DNA of 28,057 nt, from assembly GCF_937891315.1 (NCBI RefSeq), contig NZ_CALAGI010000166.1, positions 1 to 28,057 on the forward strand, in the 5' to 3' direction. This DNA comes from an uncultured Amaricoccus sp. (lineage in GTDB: Bacteria > Pseudomonadota > Alphaproteobacteria > Rhodobacterales > Rhodobacteraceae). A program made the translations under genes and the position numbers. Below, piece after piece: positions 1 through 6,791 of the stretch (positions are counted from its first letter, which is position 1; each line of letters opens with the position of its first letter). The notes under the pieces are model-generated. The model saw nothing but the letters and a program-made list of their open reading frames with translations. It made no database searches and was not told the origin of the DNA.

Positions 1-2033
1 GCGGTCCGCGCCGCGGCCTCGGCCCCCGTCGCCGCGACGAGCGCCGCGCCGCTCCGCGCCTGCGCCGCGCGCGCCGCCGACAGGGTCGCCTCGGCCTCGG
101 CCCGCGCCGCCTCGACCTCGGTCAGCCGGTTTCGCTGGCGCAGCCGCTCCGCCGCCGCCGAGGGGGCCGCGCCGGCCGCGACGACCAGCCCGTCCCAGCG
201 CCAGAGATCGCCCTCGCGGCTGACCAGCCGCTGCCCCGGCGCGAGATCGCGCCAGAGCAAGGCCCCGTCCGTGCGTGAAACCACCCCGACCGCCGCCAGC
301 CGCCGCGCGAGCGCGGCCGGCGCCGTGACCCGCGCGGCCAGCGGCTCGGCTCCCTCGGGCAGGGCCGCGGTCGCGTCGTAGGGCGGCAACGCGCGCCAGC
401 CGGTACCGTCCTCGCCCTCGGGCAGGGTCAGGTCGTCCGCCAACGCGGCGCCGAACGCCCCTTCGAAGCCCGGCGCCACACGCACCGAATCCACGATCTG
501 CGCCTTCGCATCGCGCGGCCGCGCGAGCAGCCGTTCCAGCCCCGCCGCCTCGCCGGCCAACGCCTTGGCCGCGCCCTCGGCCTCGGCCAGCGCCGCCCGC
601 GCCCCGGTATCGGCCTCGCGCGCCTCCGCCGCCGCTTCCTCGGCGAAGGCGAGCGCCTCCTCGGCCTCCTCGGCCCGGACGCGCGCATCCTCGGCATCCG
701 CCGAAAGGTCCGCGCGCGCCGCGTTCGCCCGCGCCTGCTCGTCCCGCGCCGTCGTCAGCGCACCTTCGGCCTGCGACAGGCCGCGCCCGAACTCCTCGGC
801 GCGCCGCCGCGCCTCAGCGACCGCGCGCTCCGCCGCCTGATGTTCGGCGAGCAGGCGCGCGGCCGCCTCGGCCCGCGCGTCGAACTCCGCCTCCGCCGCG
901 CCGAGCGCGCCACCGGCCTGCGCGGCCGCGTCCCGCGCGGCGGCGAGCGCGTCGTCATGCCCCGCGCCCTCCGCCGCCAGCGCCTCGGCCTCGGCGCCCA
1001 GCCGCGCGGCCATCTCCCCGGCGTCGCCATCGAGCGCGGCCTCGCGCTCGCGGTCCGCCGCCAGCTGGCGCAGGCTCGACTCCAATCCGCGAATCCGCTC
1101 GTCCACCGCGCGCACCTCGGCCGCGTGCCGGTCGCGCTCCAGCGTCAGGCGCTGCAGGATCGCCGCGGCGACCGCGTCCTCCTCGCGCGCCGCCGGCATC
1201 GCCTCCTCGGTGTCGAGCCGCAGCCGGGCGGCCTCGGACGCCTCGTATTGCACGGCGCCGGCCAGCCGCGCCGCTTCGGTCAGCGCGGCCGCCGTCGCCG
1301 CCCGCTCCGCCTCGGCGTCGCGCCAGAGGCGGCAGAGCAGCGTCGCTTCCGCCCGGCGCAGCGCCTCGGCGATCTCGCGGTAGCGCGCCGCCTGCCTGGC
1401 CTGCCGCGCCAGCGTCCCGAGCTGGCCCTCCAGCGCCTCGACCACGTCGCCGACCCGGCCGAGATTCGCCTCGGTCGCCCGCAGCTTCAGCTCGGCCTCA
1501 TGCCGCCGCTGATAGAGGCCGGAGATGCCCGCCGCCTCCTCCAGCACCCGCCGCCGGGCCTTGGGCCGCGCGTTGATCAGCTCCGAGATCTGCCCCTGCC
1601 GCACCAGCGACGGCGATTGCGCGCCGGTCGAGGCATCGGCGAACAGCATCTGCACGTCGCGCGCCCGCGCCTCCTTGCCGTTGGCGCGATAGGCGGACCC
1701 CGCCTCCCGCGTGATCCGGCGCACCACCTCCAGCGTGTCGGCGTCGTTGAAGCCCGCCGGCGCCCGCCGGTCGCGATTGTCGAGGGTCAGCGTCACCTCG
1801 GCATGATTGCGCGCCGGCCGCCGGCCGGAGCCGGCGAAGATCACATCTTCCATGCCCTCGCCGCGCATGACACTGGCGCGGGTCTCGCCCATCACCCAGC
1901 GCAAGGCTTCGAGCAGGTTCGACTTGCCGCAGCCGTTCGGCCCGACGACACCGGTCAGGCCGGGCGCGATCCCGAGTTCGGTCGGATCAACGAAACTCTT
2001 GAAGCCGAGCAGGCGCAGCTTGGTGAAATGCAC
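1..2033 (-). CDS. smc: Chromosome segregation ATPase SMC (5' part, cut by window edge)
   Basis: SMC is the ATPase core of the bacterial condensin that compacts and segregates the chromosome. From a GTG at 2033 the frame stays open for 677 codons to the window edge. Seen: the N-terminal head with Walker A GPNGCGKSN at residues 31-39, the VMGE and RQGQI-type head signatures, a long Ala/Glu/Arg-rich coiled coil from about residue 170 to 500, and a hinge domain at about 505-615 (VDSVRVAPGFEGAFGAAL). The second coiled-coil arm then begins. The family is about 1150 residues, so the C-terminal arm and the Walker B/signature half-head lie outside the window. The start is supported by GGAG ten bases upstream and by the canonical opening FTKLRLLGFKSF. 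It follows the FAD oxidoreductase gene on the same strand after 99 bp that hold its own putative promoter. Confidence 0.96.
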   Translation of the reverse strand, partial: MHFTKLRLLGFKSFVDPTELGIAPGLTGVVGPNGCGKSNLLEALRWVMGETRASVMRGEGMEDVIFAGSGRRPARNHAEVTLTLDNRDRRAPAGFNDADTLEVVRRITREAGSAYRANGKEARARDVQMLFADASTGAQSPSLVRQGQISELINARPKARRRVLEEAAGISGLYQRRHEAELKLRATEANLGRVGDVVEALEGQLGTLARQARQAARYREIAEALRRAEATLLCRLWRDAEAERAATAAALTEAARLAGAVQYEASEAARLRLDTEEAMPAAREEDAVAAAILQRLTLERDRHAAEVRAVDERIRGLESSLRQLAADREREAALDGDAGEMAARLGAEAEALAAEGAGHDDALAAARDAAAQAGGALGAAEAEFDARAEAAARLLAEHQAAERAVAEARRRAEEFGRGLSQAEGALTTARDEQARANAARADLSADAEDARVRAEEAEEALAFAEEAAAEAREADTGARAALAEAEGAAKALAGEAAGLERLLARPRDAKAQIVDSVRVAPGFEGAFGAALADDLTLPEGEDGTGWRALPPYDATAALPEGAEPLAARVTAPAALARRLAAVGVVSRTDGALLWRDLAPGQRLVSREGDLWRWDGLVVAAGAAPSAAAERLRQRNRLTEVEAARAEAEATLSAARAAQARSGAALVAATGAEAAART

Positions 2034-2064
2034 GGCGCGGCGTCTCCGGGACTGTTGCCGGCAC

Positions 2065-2093
2065 AGTGTCCCGTCCCGCGGCGATCCTGTCAA
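2065..2093 (-). promoter_or_regulatory. Putative sigma-70-type promoter of smc
   Basis: Read on the minus strand, a perfect TTGACA (2093-2088) is followed after 17 bp by GACACT (2070-2065), which matches only 3 of 6 consensus -10 bases. This would start transcription about 25 nt before the smc GTG. The -35 match is strong and the -10 weak, which is common in high-GC alphaproteobacteria. No start-site data are available. Confidence 0.4.
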
Positions 2094-2132
2094 GACGATC
2101 ACAGCATATGGCCATCACAACGGCCACACCCG

Positions 2133-3233
2133 CTACATATCGCGGCGGGCTGCCAGATGATCCGTCAGCCGGAACCCGGGCGGCAGCATGGGCTCCTCGC
2201 CCGCGATCATCGCCGCCATCGCCGCGCCAACGGCCGGTGCGAGGCCGAAGCCGGTGCGAAATCCGCCATTCGCCACGAAGACGCGGCGCTGCCCCGGCAA
2301 GGGCCCGAGCATCGGATCCGGCCTCGGCCCACGCGGACGGACGCCCGCCCAGCGCGCCAGTACCGGCCCGAGATCGGGGCGGAGCGCGCGTGCCCGGTCC
2401 ATCAGCGCATCCAGCGCCGCGTCGGTGGCGCTGGCGTCGGTCCAGTCCGCCTCGCTCGTCGCGCCGACCGCGACGGTCCCGTCGGCATGCGGCACGATAT
2501 AGAGCCCATCGGCATAGAGCATCGGCCGCCCGGGCGCGCCGCCTCCGGCGAGCAACGCGGCCTGACCCTTGACGCCCTTGCCGAGCCGGCCCAGCCCCGG
2601 CGCCGTCAGGTCGAACCCGCCGAGTCCCGCCGCGATCACCACCGTGCCCGCCGCGATCCGCCCGCGGTCGAAGGTGGCGCCGCTCTCCTCGGCCGAGAGT
2701 GCCCGCCAGCCGGGCCGCGTCTCGCCCCCGAGCGCGCGCAGCGCGGCGACCAGCGCGGCGATCGCGCGGCGGGGATTCAGCCGCGCCGACAGGGTTTCCC
2801 ACACGACGCCCTCCGGCGCGGCGCCCGTCGCCAGCCATGGCGGCGCGGCGCGGACCGTCCAGCGCGCGCCGCGCCAAAGCGCCCGCGCCTCCACGGCGCG
2901 CGCTTCGGCCAGCGCGCGCGCCTCGGGCGTCGCGAGCGGGATCACCCGCCCGATCCGGCCATACTCGGGATCGAGCCCGCCGAGCGCGGCGACCGATGCC
3001 CAGTAGCCCTCGGCCGCCAGCAGCGTTTCGAGCTGGAAGGCCCGCTTGGCGCTCCAGCGCTCCGGCGGGTGCGGCGACAAGGCCCCGACCGGGCCGCCGC
3101 TCGCACCGGCGCCGGGCTCCGCGCGATCGGCTACGATCACCGACATGCCGCGGCGGGCGCAGGCCAGCGCGGTGGCGAGGCCGAAAATTCCGGCGCCTAT
3201 CACCAGCACCTCGGCGGAGCCGCCCTTTCCCAT
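2133..3233 (-). CDS. FAD-dependent oxidoreductase, DAO family (glycine oxidase/D-amino acid dehydrogenase-like)
   Basis: A 366-residue flavoprotein of the DAO fold, the family of glycine oxidase ThiO, D-amino acid dehydrogenase and sarcosine oxidase. Seen: an N-terminal dinucleotide-binding GAGIFG at residues 13-18, the acidic end of beta-2 (VADRAEPG), and the family C-terminal flavin-contacting region (RVFVANGGFRTGFGLAP). These oxidise an amine or D-amino acid, passing electrons to oxygen or quinone. No substrate can be read from the sequence. It lacks an obvious signal peptide and is probably cytoplasmic. The ATG start lies two bases before the GxGxxG strand region would demand it, but its ribosome-binding site is weak. 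It is upstream of smc on the same strand and divergent from the transporter block; a role in thiamine synthesis is unsupported because no thi genes are nearby. Confidence 0.85.
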   Translation of the reverse strand: MGKGGSAEVLVIGAGIFGLATALACARRGMSVIVADRAEPGAGASGGPVGALSPHPPERWSAKRAFQLETLLAAEGYWASVAALGGLDPEYGRIGRVIPLATPEARALAEARAVEARALWRGARWTVRAAPPWLATGAAPEGVVWETLSARLNPRRAIAALVAALRALGGETRPGWRALSAEESGATFDRGRIAAGTVVIAAGLGGFDLTAPGLGRLGKGVKGQAALLAGGGAPGRPMLYADGLYIVPHADGTVAVGATSEADWTDASATDAALDALMDRARALRPDLGPVLARWAGVRPRGPRPDPMLGPLPGQRRVFVANGGFRTGFGLAPAVGAAMAAMIAGEEPMLPPGFRLTDHLAARRDM

Positions 3234-3282
3234 GCGCGCGCGCCGCCCTAAAGTCCGCCACGATTCTCCAAGAGGTTAGAGC

Positions 3283-3426
3283 ATGGATCGGCGCCACGGG
3301 CAAAAGCCGGACGCCCTTTGGCGCAAGGGCGCGGCGGGCGCGACGCGGGCGGGTTTTGATATCGACCTGATCGCCGGGCACGGCCCCGAACGCCACATGG
3401 CTCGCGGGTGGAGGTGGCCGGCATGA
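3283..3426 (+). CDS. Possible small protein of 47 residues, translationally coupled to the transporter
   Basis: I do not recognise this ORF. It opens with ATG seven bases after an AGAGG ribosome-binding site, runs 47 codons, and stops in an ATGA overlap with the start of the downstream permease gene, an arrangement typical of coupled genes. The product is basic and Arg/Gly-rich (MDRRHGQKPDALWRKG at the start, then FDIDLIAGHG) with no membrane segment. It could be a genuine small protein, a leader ORF tuning permease translation, or chance in GC-rich DNA. It occupies most of the 189 bp between two divergent genes, so it must share this space with both promoters. Confidence 0.4.
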   Translation: MDRRHGQKPDALWRKGAAGATRAGFDIDLIAGHGPERHMARGWRWPA

Positions 3427-4349
3427 GCGCGCCGGCGGCCCCGGAGCCGTCCCGCCGCCGCGACAATCCGCGGCTCGGGATCGCGATGATGATCCTCGTA
3501 TCGCTGATCTTCGCGTTTCAGGACGGCATCTCGCGTCACCTCGCGATGAACTATCACGTGATCACCGTGGTCACGGTGCGCTTCTGGGTCTTCGCGGCGA
3601 TCACCATCGTCTGGGCCGTCTCGCGCGGCGGCGGGCTCGCCCGCGTCGCCCGCTCGGCGCATCCCTGGACGCAGATCGCGCGCGGGGTGCTGCTCGTCGC
3701 CGAGATCTGGATCACGGTCATCGCCTTCGTGAAGCTCGGGCTGATCGCGACGCATTCGATCTTCGCCGTCTATCCGCTGCTGGTGGCGGCGCTCGCGAGA
3801 CCGCTGCTCGGCGAATATGTCGGCTGGCGGCGGGGGCTGGCCATTCTGGCCGGGCTGGTCGGGGTGCTGATCATCCTGCGGCCGGGCCTTCACGTCTTCG
3901 ATCCGGCGGCGATCTATCCGCTGATCGGCGCCAGCATGTTCGCCGTCTATGCCCTGCTGACCCGAAAGGTCGGACGCGACGACAGCGCCGAGACCACCTT
4001 CTTCTACACCGGCGTCGTCGGCGCGGCGTTCAGCACACTGGCCGTGCCCTTCTTCTGGACGCCGATCGAGGGCTGGCAGGATTGGGCCTGGATGGGAACC
4101 CTCTGCCTGACCGCCGTCGCCGGGCATTTCCTGCTGATCAAGACCTACGAGGTGGCGGAGGCGAGCGTGGTCCAGCCCTTCGCCTATTTCCAGCTGGTTT
4201 TCATCGGGATCCTCGGGGTGTTCCTCTTCGGCGAGAAACTCGACAGCTGGACGATTTTCGGCACCGGCGTCATCCTCGCCGCCGGAATCTACACGCTGCT
4301 GCGGCAGCGGCGCCTCGGCGCGCACCCGCCATCGCCGGAGGATGGCTGA
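3423..4349 (+). CDS. DMT superfamily permease (EamA domains)
   Basis: A 308-residue inner-membrane protein with about ten hydrophobic helices arranged as two EamA repeats, as in RhaT/YdcZ-like drug/metabolite transporters. The repeat signatures are visible: the first half carries SLIFAFQDGISRHLA, and the second has VVQPFAYFQLVFIGILG with FGEKLDSWTIFGTGVILA near the C-terminus. Members export or import metabolites such as amino acids, nucleosides or riboflavin; the substrate cannot be assigned. The ATG at 3423 is preferred over a GTG at 3408 because GGAGG (3410-3414) sits eight bases before it and the conserved region starts afterwards. It overlaps a possible 47-codon ORF by four bases. It is convergent with the small minus-strand membrane protein and its trailing repeat. 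Confidence 0.9.
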   Translation: MSAPAAPEPSRRRDNPRLGIAMMILVSLIFAFQDGISRHLAMNYHVITVVTVRFWVFAAITIVWAVSRGGGLARVARSAHPWTQIARGVLLVAEIWITVIAFVKLGLIATHSIFAVYPLLVAALARPLLGEYVGWRRGLAILAGLVGVLIILRPGLHVFDPAAIYPLIGASMFAVYALLTRKVGRDDSAETTFFYTGVVGAAFSTLAVPFFWTPIEGWQDWAWMGTLCLTAVAGHFLLIKTYEVAEASVVQPFAYFQLVFIGILGVFLFGEKLDSWTIFGTGVILAAGIYTLLRQRRLGAHPPSPEDG

Positions 4350-4362
4350 GGGGGCGGCGCCA

Positions 4363-4455
4363 GGACCATGGCCAACCGGGCGGAATCGTCCGGTGGCGAG
4401 ATATCGCGGGAAATCAGAATCTGGAACGGACGAGCTGGCTCGGCGGCTCGGACTT
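4363..4455 (-). repeat. Dispersed intergenic repeat, copy A (minus orientation)
   Basis: Read on the minus strand this 93 bp segment matches copies at 6678-6774 and 19225-19321. The best-conserved part is CCACCGGACG followed by TCCG and CCGGTTGG (about 22 of 25 positions shared with copy B). The arms ACCGG (4394-4390) and CCGGT (4379-4375) can pair. It starts four bases after the stop codon of the 49-residue minus-strand gene and ends near the 3' end of the convergent permease gene, so here it does not lie in front of a gene. Confidence 0.6.
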
Positions 4456-4459
4456 CGCA

Positions 4460-4609
4460 CTAGCCGCGTGGGTGCGCCGCGCCAGCCGGGAGGCGTCGGG
4501 AGACGCAAACAGGCACGGGTCGACGCGCGGCGATCCGAACCCAAAGCGTCCCAGCCAAAAGCAGCGGGACGAAACCCGCCAGAACATACTCGAGATACCC
4601 GGCTGTCAT
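4460..4609 (-). CDS. Small single-span membrane protein (49 residues)
   Basis: An unrecognised small gene. The ATG at 4609 is preceded by a strong GGGAGG five bases upstream. The frame encodes 49 residues with one clear hydrophobic helix at about 7-24 (EYVLAGFVPLLLAGTLWV), followed by a positively charged stretch (RIAARRP), so an N-out/C-in topology would be expected. The C-terminal third is Pro/Arg/Ala-rich without features. Single-span proteins of this size often act as regulators or assembly factors of membrane complexes, but nothing here names a partner. It lies alone on the minus strand between the permease gene (convergent) and the dioxygenase gene (divergent), and a dispersed repeat begins four bases after its stop. 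It is the only coding candidate in the 488 bp between 4350 and 4837. Confidence 0.55.
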   Translation of the reverse strand: MTAGYLEYVLAGFVPLLLAGTLWVRIAARRPVPVCVSRRLPAGAAHPRG

Positions 4610-4837
4610 ACCGTCCTCCCGCGACCGACGCGGCGCAGGGGCAATCTGCGCGCCATTGCTTAAGGGGCCGTAAAGGACACGCTAGGGTTGAATATGTCGA
4701 ATTTTATCCATCAAAACGCGATGCCGCGCATCGAGTGTCTCCGTACAGTCAACAATCTGATGAGAGCGAGCCCGGTACGCAGCGGGGAGAAAGCGACTAT
4801 CTTGGCAGTCGACACGTTCCCCGCGGGAGGATCGACC
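4610..4837. promoter_or_regulatory. Divergent intergenic region before the dioxygenase operon
   Basis: These 228 bp separate the small membrane protein gene from the dioxygenase gene and must contain the promoter of the latter. The stretch 4680-4715 is locally AT-rich. TTAA-N7-TAAA at 4660-4674 resembles a CtrA site with one mismatch, and GATG-N5-CATC near 4720 is a short inverted repeat. No convincing -35/-10 pair was found, and no regulator gene of the MarR type is adjacent. Confidence 0.3.
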
Positions 4838-5764
4838 ATGCTGAAAGAGATCAAGGGCCTGCATCACGTGACCTCGATGGCGTCAAGTGCCCGGGCCAAC
4901 AATGCCTTCTTCACCGAAACCCTCGGCCTGCGCCGGGTGAAGCAGACGGTGAATTTCGACGCGCCGGATGTCTATCACCTCTACTATGGCGACGAGATCG
5001 GCACGCCTGGCTCGGTGATGACCTATTTCCCGTTCCCGAACATGGGGCCGCGCGGCGCCGGCGCGGGCGAGGTCGGGGTGACGGTCTTCGCGGTGCCGAA
5101 AGACGCGCTGCCCTACTGGCGCGAGCGGCTGGCGGCGCGCGGCGCGCCGGGCCTTAAGGAGGAGGAGATCTTCGGCGAGAAGCGCCTTCGCTTCACCGGG
5201 CCGGACGGCGACGAATTCGCGCTGGCCGAGGTCGCGGACAGCCGCGCCCCCTGGACGGGCGGCGGTGTTCCGGTCGACGTCGCGATCCGCGGCTTTCAGG
5301 GCGCATCGCTGCGGCTGCGCGACGCGGGTGCCACCGACGAGCTGCTGCGCTTCATGGGCTACGAGGTCGCGGATACCGCGGGCGCCGTCACCCGGTTCGT
5401 CCTGCCGGGCGGCAACGGCGCCGACATGATCGAGGTCGAGACCCTGCCCGGCGCGCGACCGGCGCGACTCGGCGCGGGATCGGTGCATCACATCGCCTTC
5501 GCGGTGCCCGACCGGGCGGCGCAACTCGAGGTGCGCGAGGCGCTGGCCGATACTGGGCACCAGGTGACGCCGGTGATCGACCGCGACTATTTCTGGTCTA
5601 TCTATTTCCGCACGCCCGGCGGCGTCCTGTTCGAGGTCGCGACCAATGAGCCCGGCTTCGACCGGGACGAGGACACCGCGCATCTCGGCGAGGCGCTGCG
5701 CCTGCCGAAGCAGCATGCGCATCTTCGGTCCTATCTCGAACAGCATCTGGAACCGCTGTCATGA
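4838..5764 (+). CDS. VOC-family ring-cleaving dioxygenase (MhqO-like)
   Basis: A 308-residue protein with two tandem vicinal-oxygen-chelate modules, matching the family of Bacillus MhqO, a putative extradiol dioxygenase for quinone/hydroquinone or catechol detoxification. Seen: IKGLHHVTSMAS at the N-terminus giving candidate metal ligand H9/H10, TETLGLRRVKQTVNF, the second module opening with VHHIAFAVPD (H217/H218), and the closing ligand E266 in GVLFEVATNEPGF. This set fits a two-His-one-carboxylate Fe(II) site. The ATG at 4838 is chosen because GGGAGG lies seven bases upstream and homology begins at once. The stop overlaps the next gene in ATGA, so the hydrolase is translationally coupled. 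In Bacillus, mhqO and mhqD are likewise adjacent. Confidence 0.88.
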   Translation: MLKEIKGLHHVTSMASSARANNAFFTETLGLRRVKQTVNFDAPDVYHLYYGDEIGTPGSVMTYFPFPNMGPRGAGAGEVGVTVFAVPKDALPYWRERLAARGAPGLKEEEIFGEKRLRFTGPDGDEFALAEVADSRAPWTGGGVPVDVAIRGFQGASLRLRDAGATDELLRFMGYEVADTAGAVTRFVLPGGNGADMIEVETLPGARPARLGAGSVHHIAFAVPDRAAQLEVREALADTGHQVTPVIDRDYFWSIYFRTPGGVLFEVATNEPGFDRDEDTAHLGEALRLPKQHAHLRSYLEQHLEPLS

Positions 5765-6357
5765 TCGACGCCTATCCGCACCATGCCGAGCCGGGGGAAC
5801 CGGGAGCGCCACTGATGATCCTGTTCCACGGTACCGGCGGCGACGAGCGGCAGTTCGTCCAACTCGCCCGGGGGCTGATCCCCGGCACCGGCCTCGTGGC
5901 GCCGCGCGGCGATGTGTCGGAGCGCGGCGCGGCGCGGTTCTTTCGCCGCGCCGGCGAGGGGGTCTATGACATGGCCGACCTCGCACGGGCGACGGAGAAG
6001 ATGGCGGGCTTCGTCGCGGCGCATGTCGCGCGCGCGAAGCCGGGCCGCGTGATCGGGCTCGGCTATTCAAACGGCGCGAACATCCTCGCCAGCGTGATCT
6101 TCGCGCGGCCGGATCTGTTCGACGCGGCGGTGCTGATGCATCCGCTGATCCCCTGGACACCCGCGCCGGCGCCGGTACGGACCCGGGTGCTGATCACCGC
6201 CGGCGCACGGGATCCGATCTGCCCGCCCGCCGCGACGCGGGCGCTTCAGGACTGGGTCCGCGCGCAGGGCGCCTCGGTCGAGACCGAATGGCACGAGGGC
6301 GGGCACGAAATCGCAAGATCGGAGCTGGCCGCGATCGGCCGGCTCCTCGATGCATGA
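5761..6357 (+). CDS. Alpha/beta hydrolase, phospholipase/carboxylesterase family (MhqD-like)
   Basis: A 198-residue compact serine hydrolase of the YpfH/MhqD type. Seen: an oxyanion-hole strand ending LFHGTGGDE, nucleophile S103 in GLGYSNGAN, acid D151 in TAGARDPICP, and base H182 in HEGGHEI, giving a complete catalytic triad in the expected order. There is no signal peptide, so it is probably cytoplasmic. It starts inside the stop of the dioxygenase gene (4 bp overlap). In characterised quinone-stress operons, the hydrolase accompanies the ring-cleaving dioxygenase and is thought to process ring-opened or thiol-conjugated products. That role is inferred here from gene order. Confidence 0.88.
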   Translation: MIDAYPHHAEPGEPGAPLMILFHGTGGDERQFVQLARGLIPGTGLVAPRGDVSERGAARFFRRAGEGVYDMADLARATEKMAGFVAAHVARAKPGRVIGLGYSNGANILASVIFARPDLFDAAVLMHPLIPWTPAPAPVRTRVLITAGARDPICPPAATRALQDWVRAQGASVETEWHEGGHEIARSELAAIGRLLDA

Positions 6358-6373
6358 CAAAAGGAGAAACAGG

Positions 6374-6673
6374 ATGGCAATCGACACGGCGGACATCGTC
6401 CTCGAGGAGACCAGCGGCAAGGGCCGCTACCTCTTTCGCGCCGATGGCGCGGAGGCGGAGATGACCTTCTCAAAGGCCGGGGAGCATCTGGTCATCATCG
6501 ACCATACCGGGGTGCCGGACGCCTTTCGCGGCCAGGGTGTTGGCCAGGCGCTGGTCCTGCGCGGCGTGACGGACGCGCGGGCGGCGGGCAAGAAGATCCT
6601 GCCGCTCTGCACTTTCGCGGCGGCGCAGTTCCGCCGCCATCCCGAATGGTCCGACGTGCTGAGCGCGCGCTAG
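6374..6673 (+). CDS. Small GNAT-fold N-acetyltransferase (YidJ/YjdJ type)
   Basis: A 99-residue minimal GNAT protein. The acetyl-CoA pyrophosphate loop RGQGVGQAL is clear, followed by the family's C-terminal signature (CTFAAAQFRRHPEWSDVL). Proteins of this class are about 90-100 residues, so it appears complete. The acceptor substrate of the family is poorly known. The start is fixed by AAGGAG (6361-6366) seven bases before the ATG. It follows the hydrolase gene by 16 bp and is the last gene before an intrinsic terminator, so dioxygenase-hydrolase-GNAT forms one transcription unit. Confidence 0.88.
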   Translation: MAIDTADIVLEETSGKGRYLFRADGAEAEMTFSKAGEHLVIIDHTGVPDAFRGQGVGQALVLRGVTDARAAGKKILPLCTFAAAQFRRHPEWSDVLSAR

Positions 6674-6719
6674 CGCGGAGTCCCTCCCCGGACGATCCGG
6701 GCCGTCGACTCGCGTTTTT
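6674..6719 (+). terminator. Rho-independent terminator after the dioxygenase operon
   Basis: Directly after the GNAT stop codon, CGCG plus AGTC (6674-6677, 6679-6682; G6678 bulged) pairs with GACTCGCG (6707-6714). An internal perfect stem CCCGGA/TCCGGG (6687-6692 with 6696-6701) has a CGA loop. A run of five T follows at 6715-6719. This is the clearest intrinsic terminator in the window. It coincides with the first half of repeat copy C. Confidence 0.8.
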
Positions 6720-6774
6720 GAAATGCCGCGATTTCCTGATCATCGGACGCTTCCATCCGATTGGAAATCGCTCC
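6678..6774 (+). repeat. Dispersed intergenic repeat, copy C
   Basis: It is the same length (97 bp) as copy B at 19225-19321. The last 47 positions share 36 identities without gaps, including TCCTGA, CGGACG, and TTGGA ending in GCTCC. Arms ATCGGA (6742-6747) and TCCGAT (6756-6761) pair across an 8-nt loop. In copy B the same arms read ACCGGA/TCCGGT, so one C:G pair has become T:A on both sides. The first half contributes the terminator hairpin behind the GNAT gene, and the second half ends seven bases before the pirin ribosome-binding site. Confidence 0.7.
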
Positions 6775-6791
6775 GGATTGAGGAGGCACCG

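Noticed and set aside
840..3251. Plus-strand open frame of about 800 codons opposite smc and the FAD oxidoreductase
   Set aside because: Arg/Pro/Gly-rich translation without domains; it is an antisense artefact of high GC, and the minus strand encodes two well-recognised proteins.
4660..4674. CtrA-like TTAA-N7-TAAA
   Set aside because: One mismatch to the consensus and no cell-cycle gene follows; kept only as a remark in the intergenic entry.
4688..4837. Upstream extension of the dioxygenase gene by 50 codons
   Set aside because: The strong GGGAGG and family N-terminus place the start at 4838; the extension is unlike the family and lies in the promoter region.
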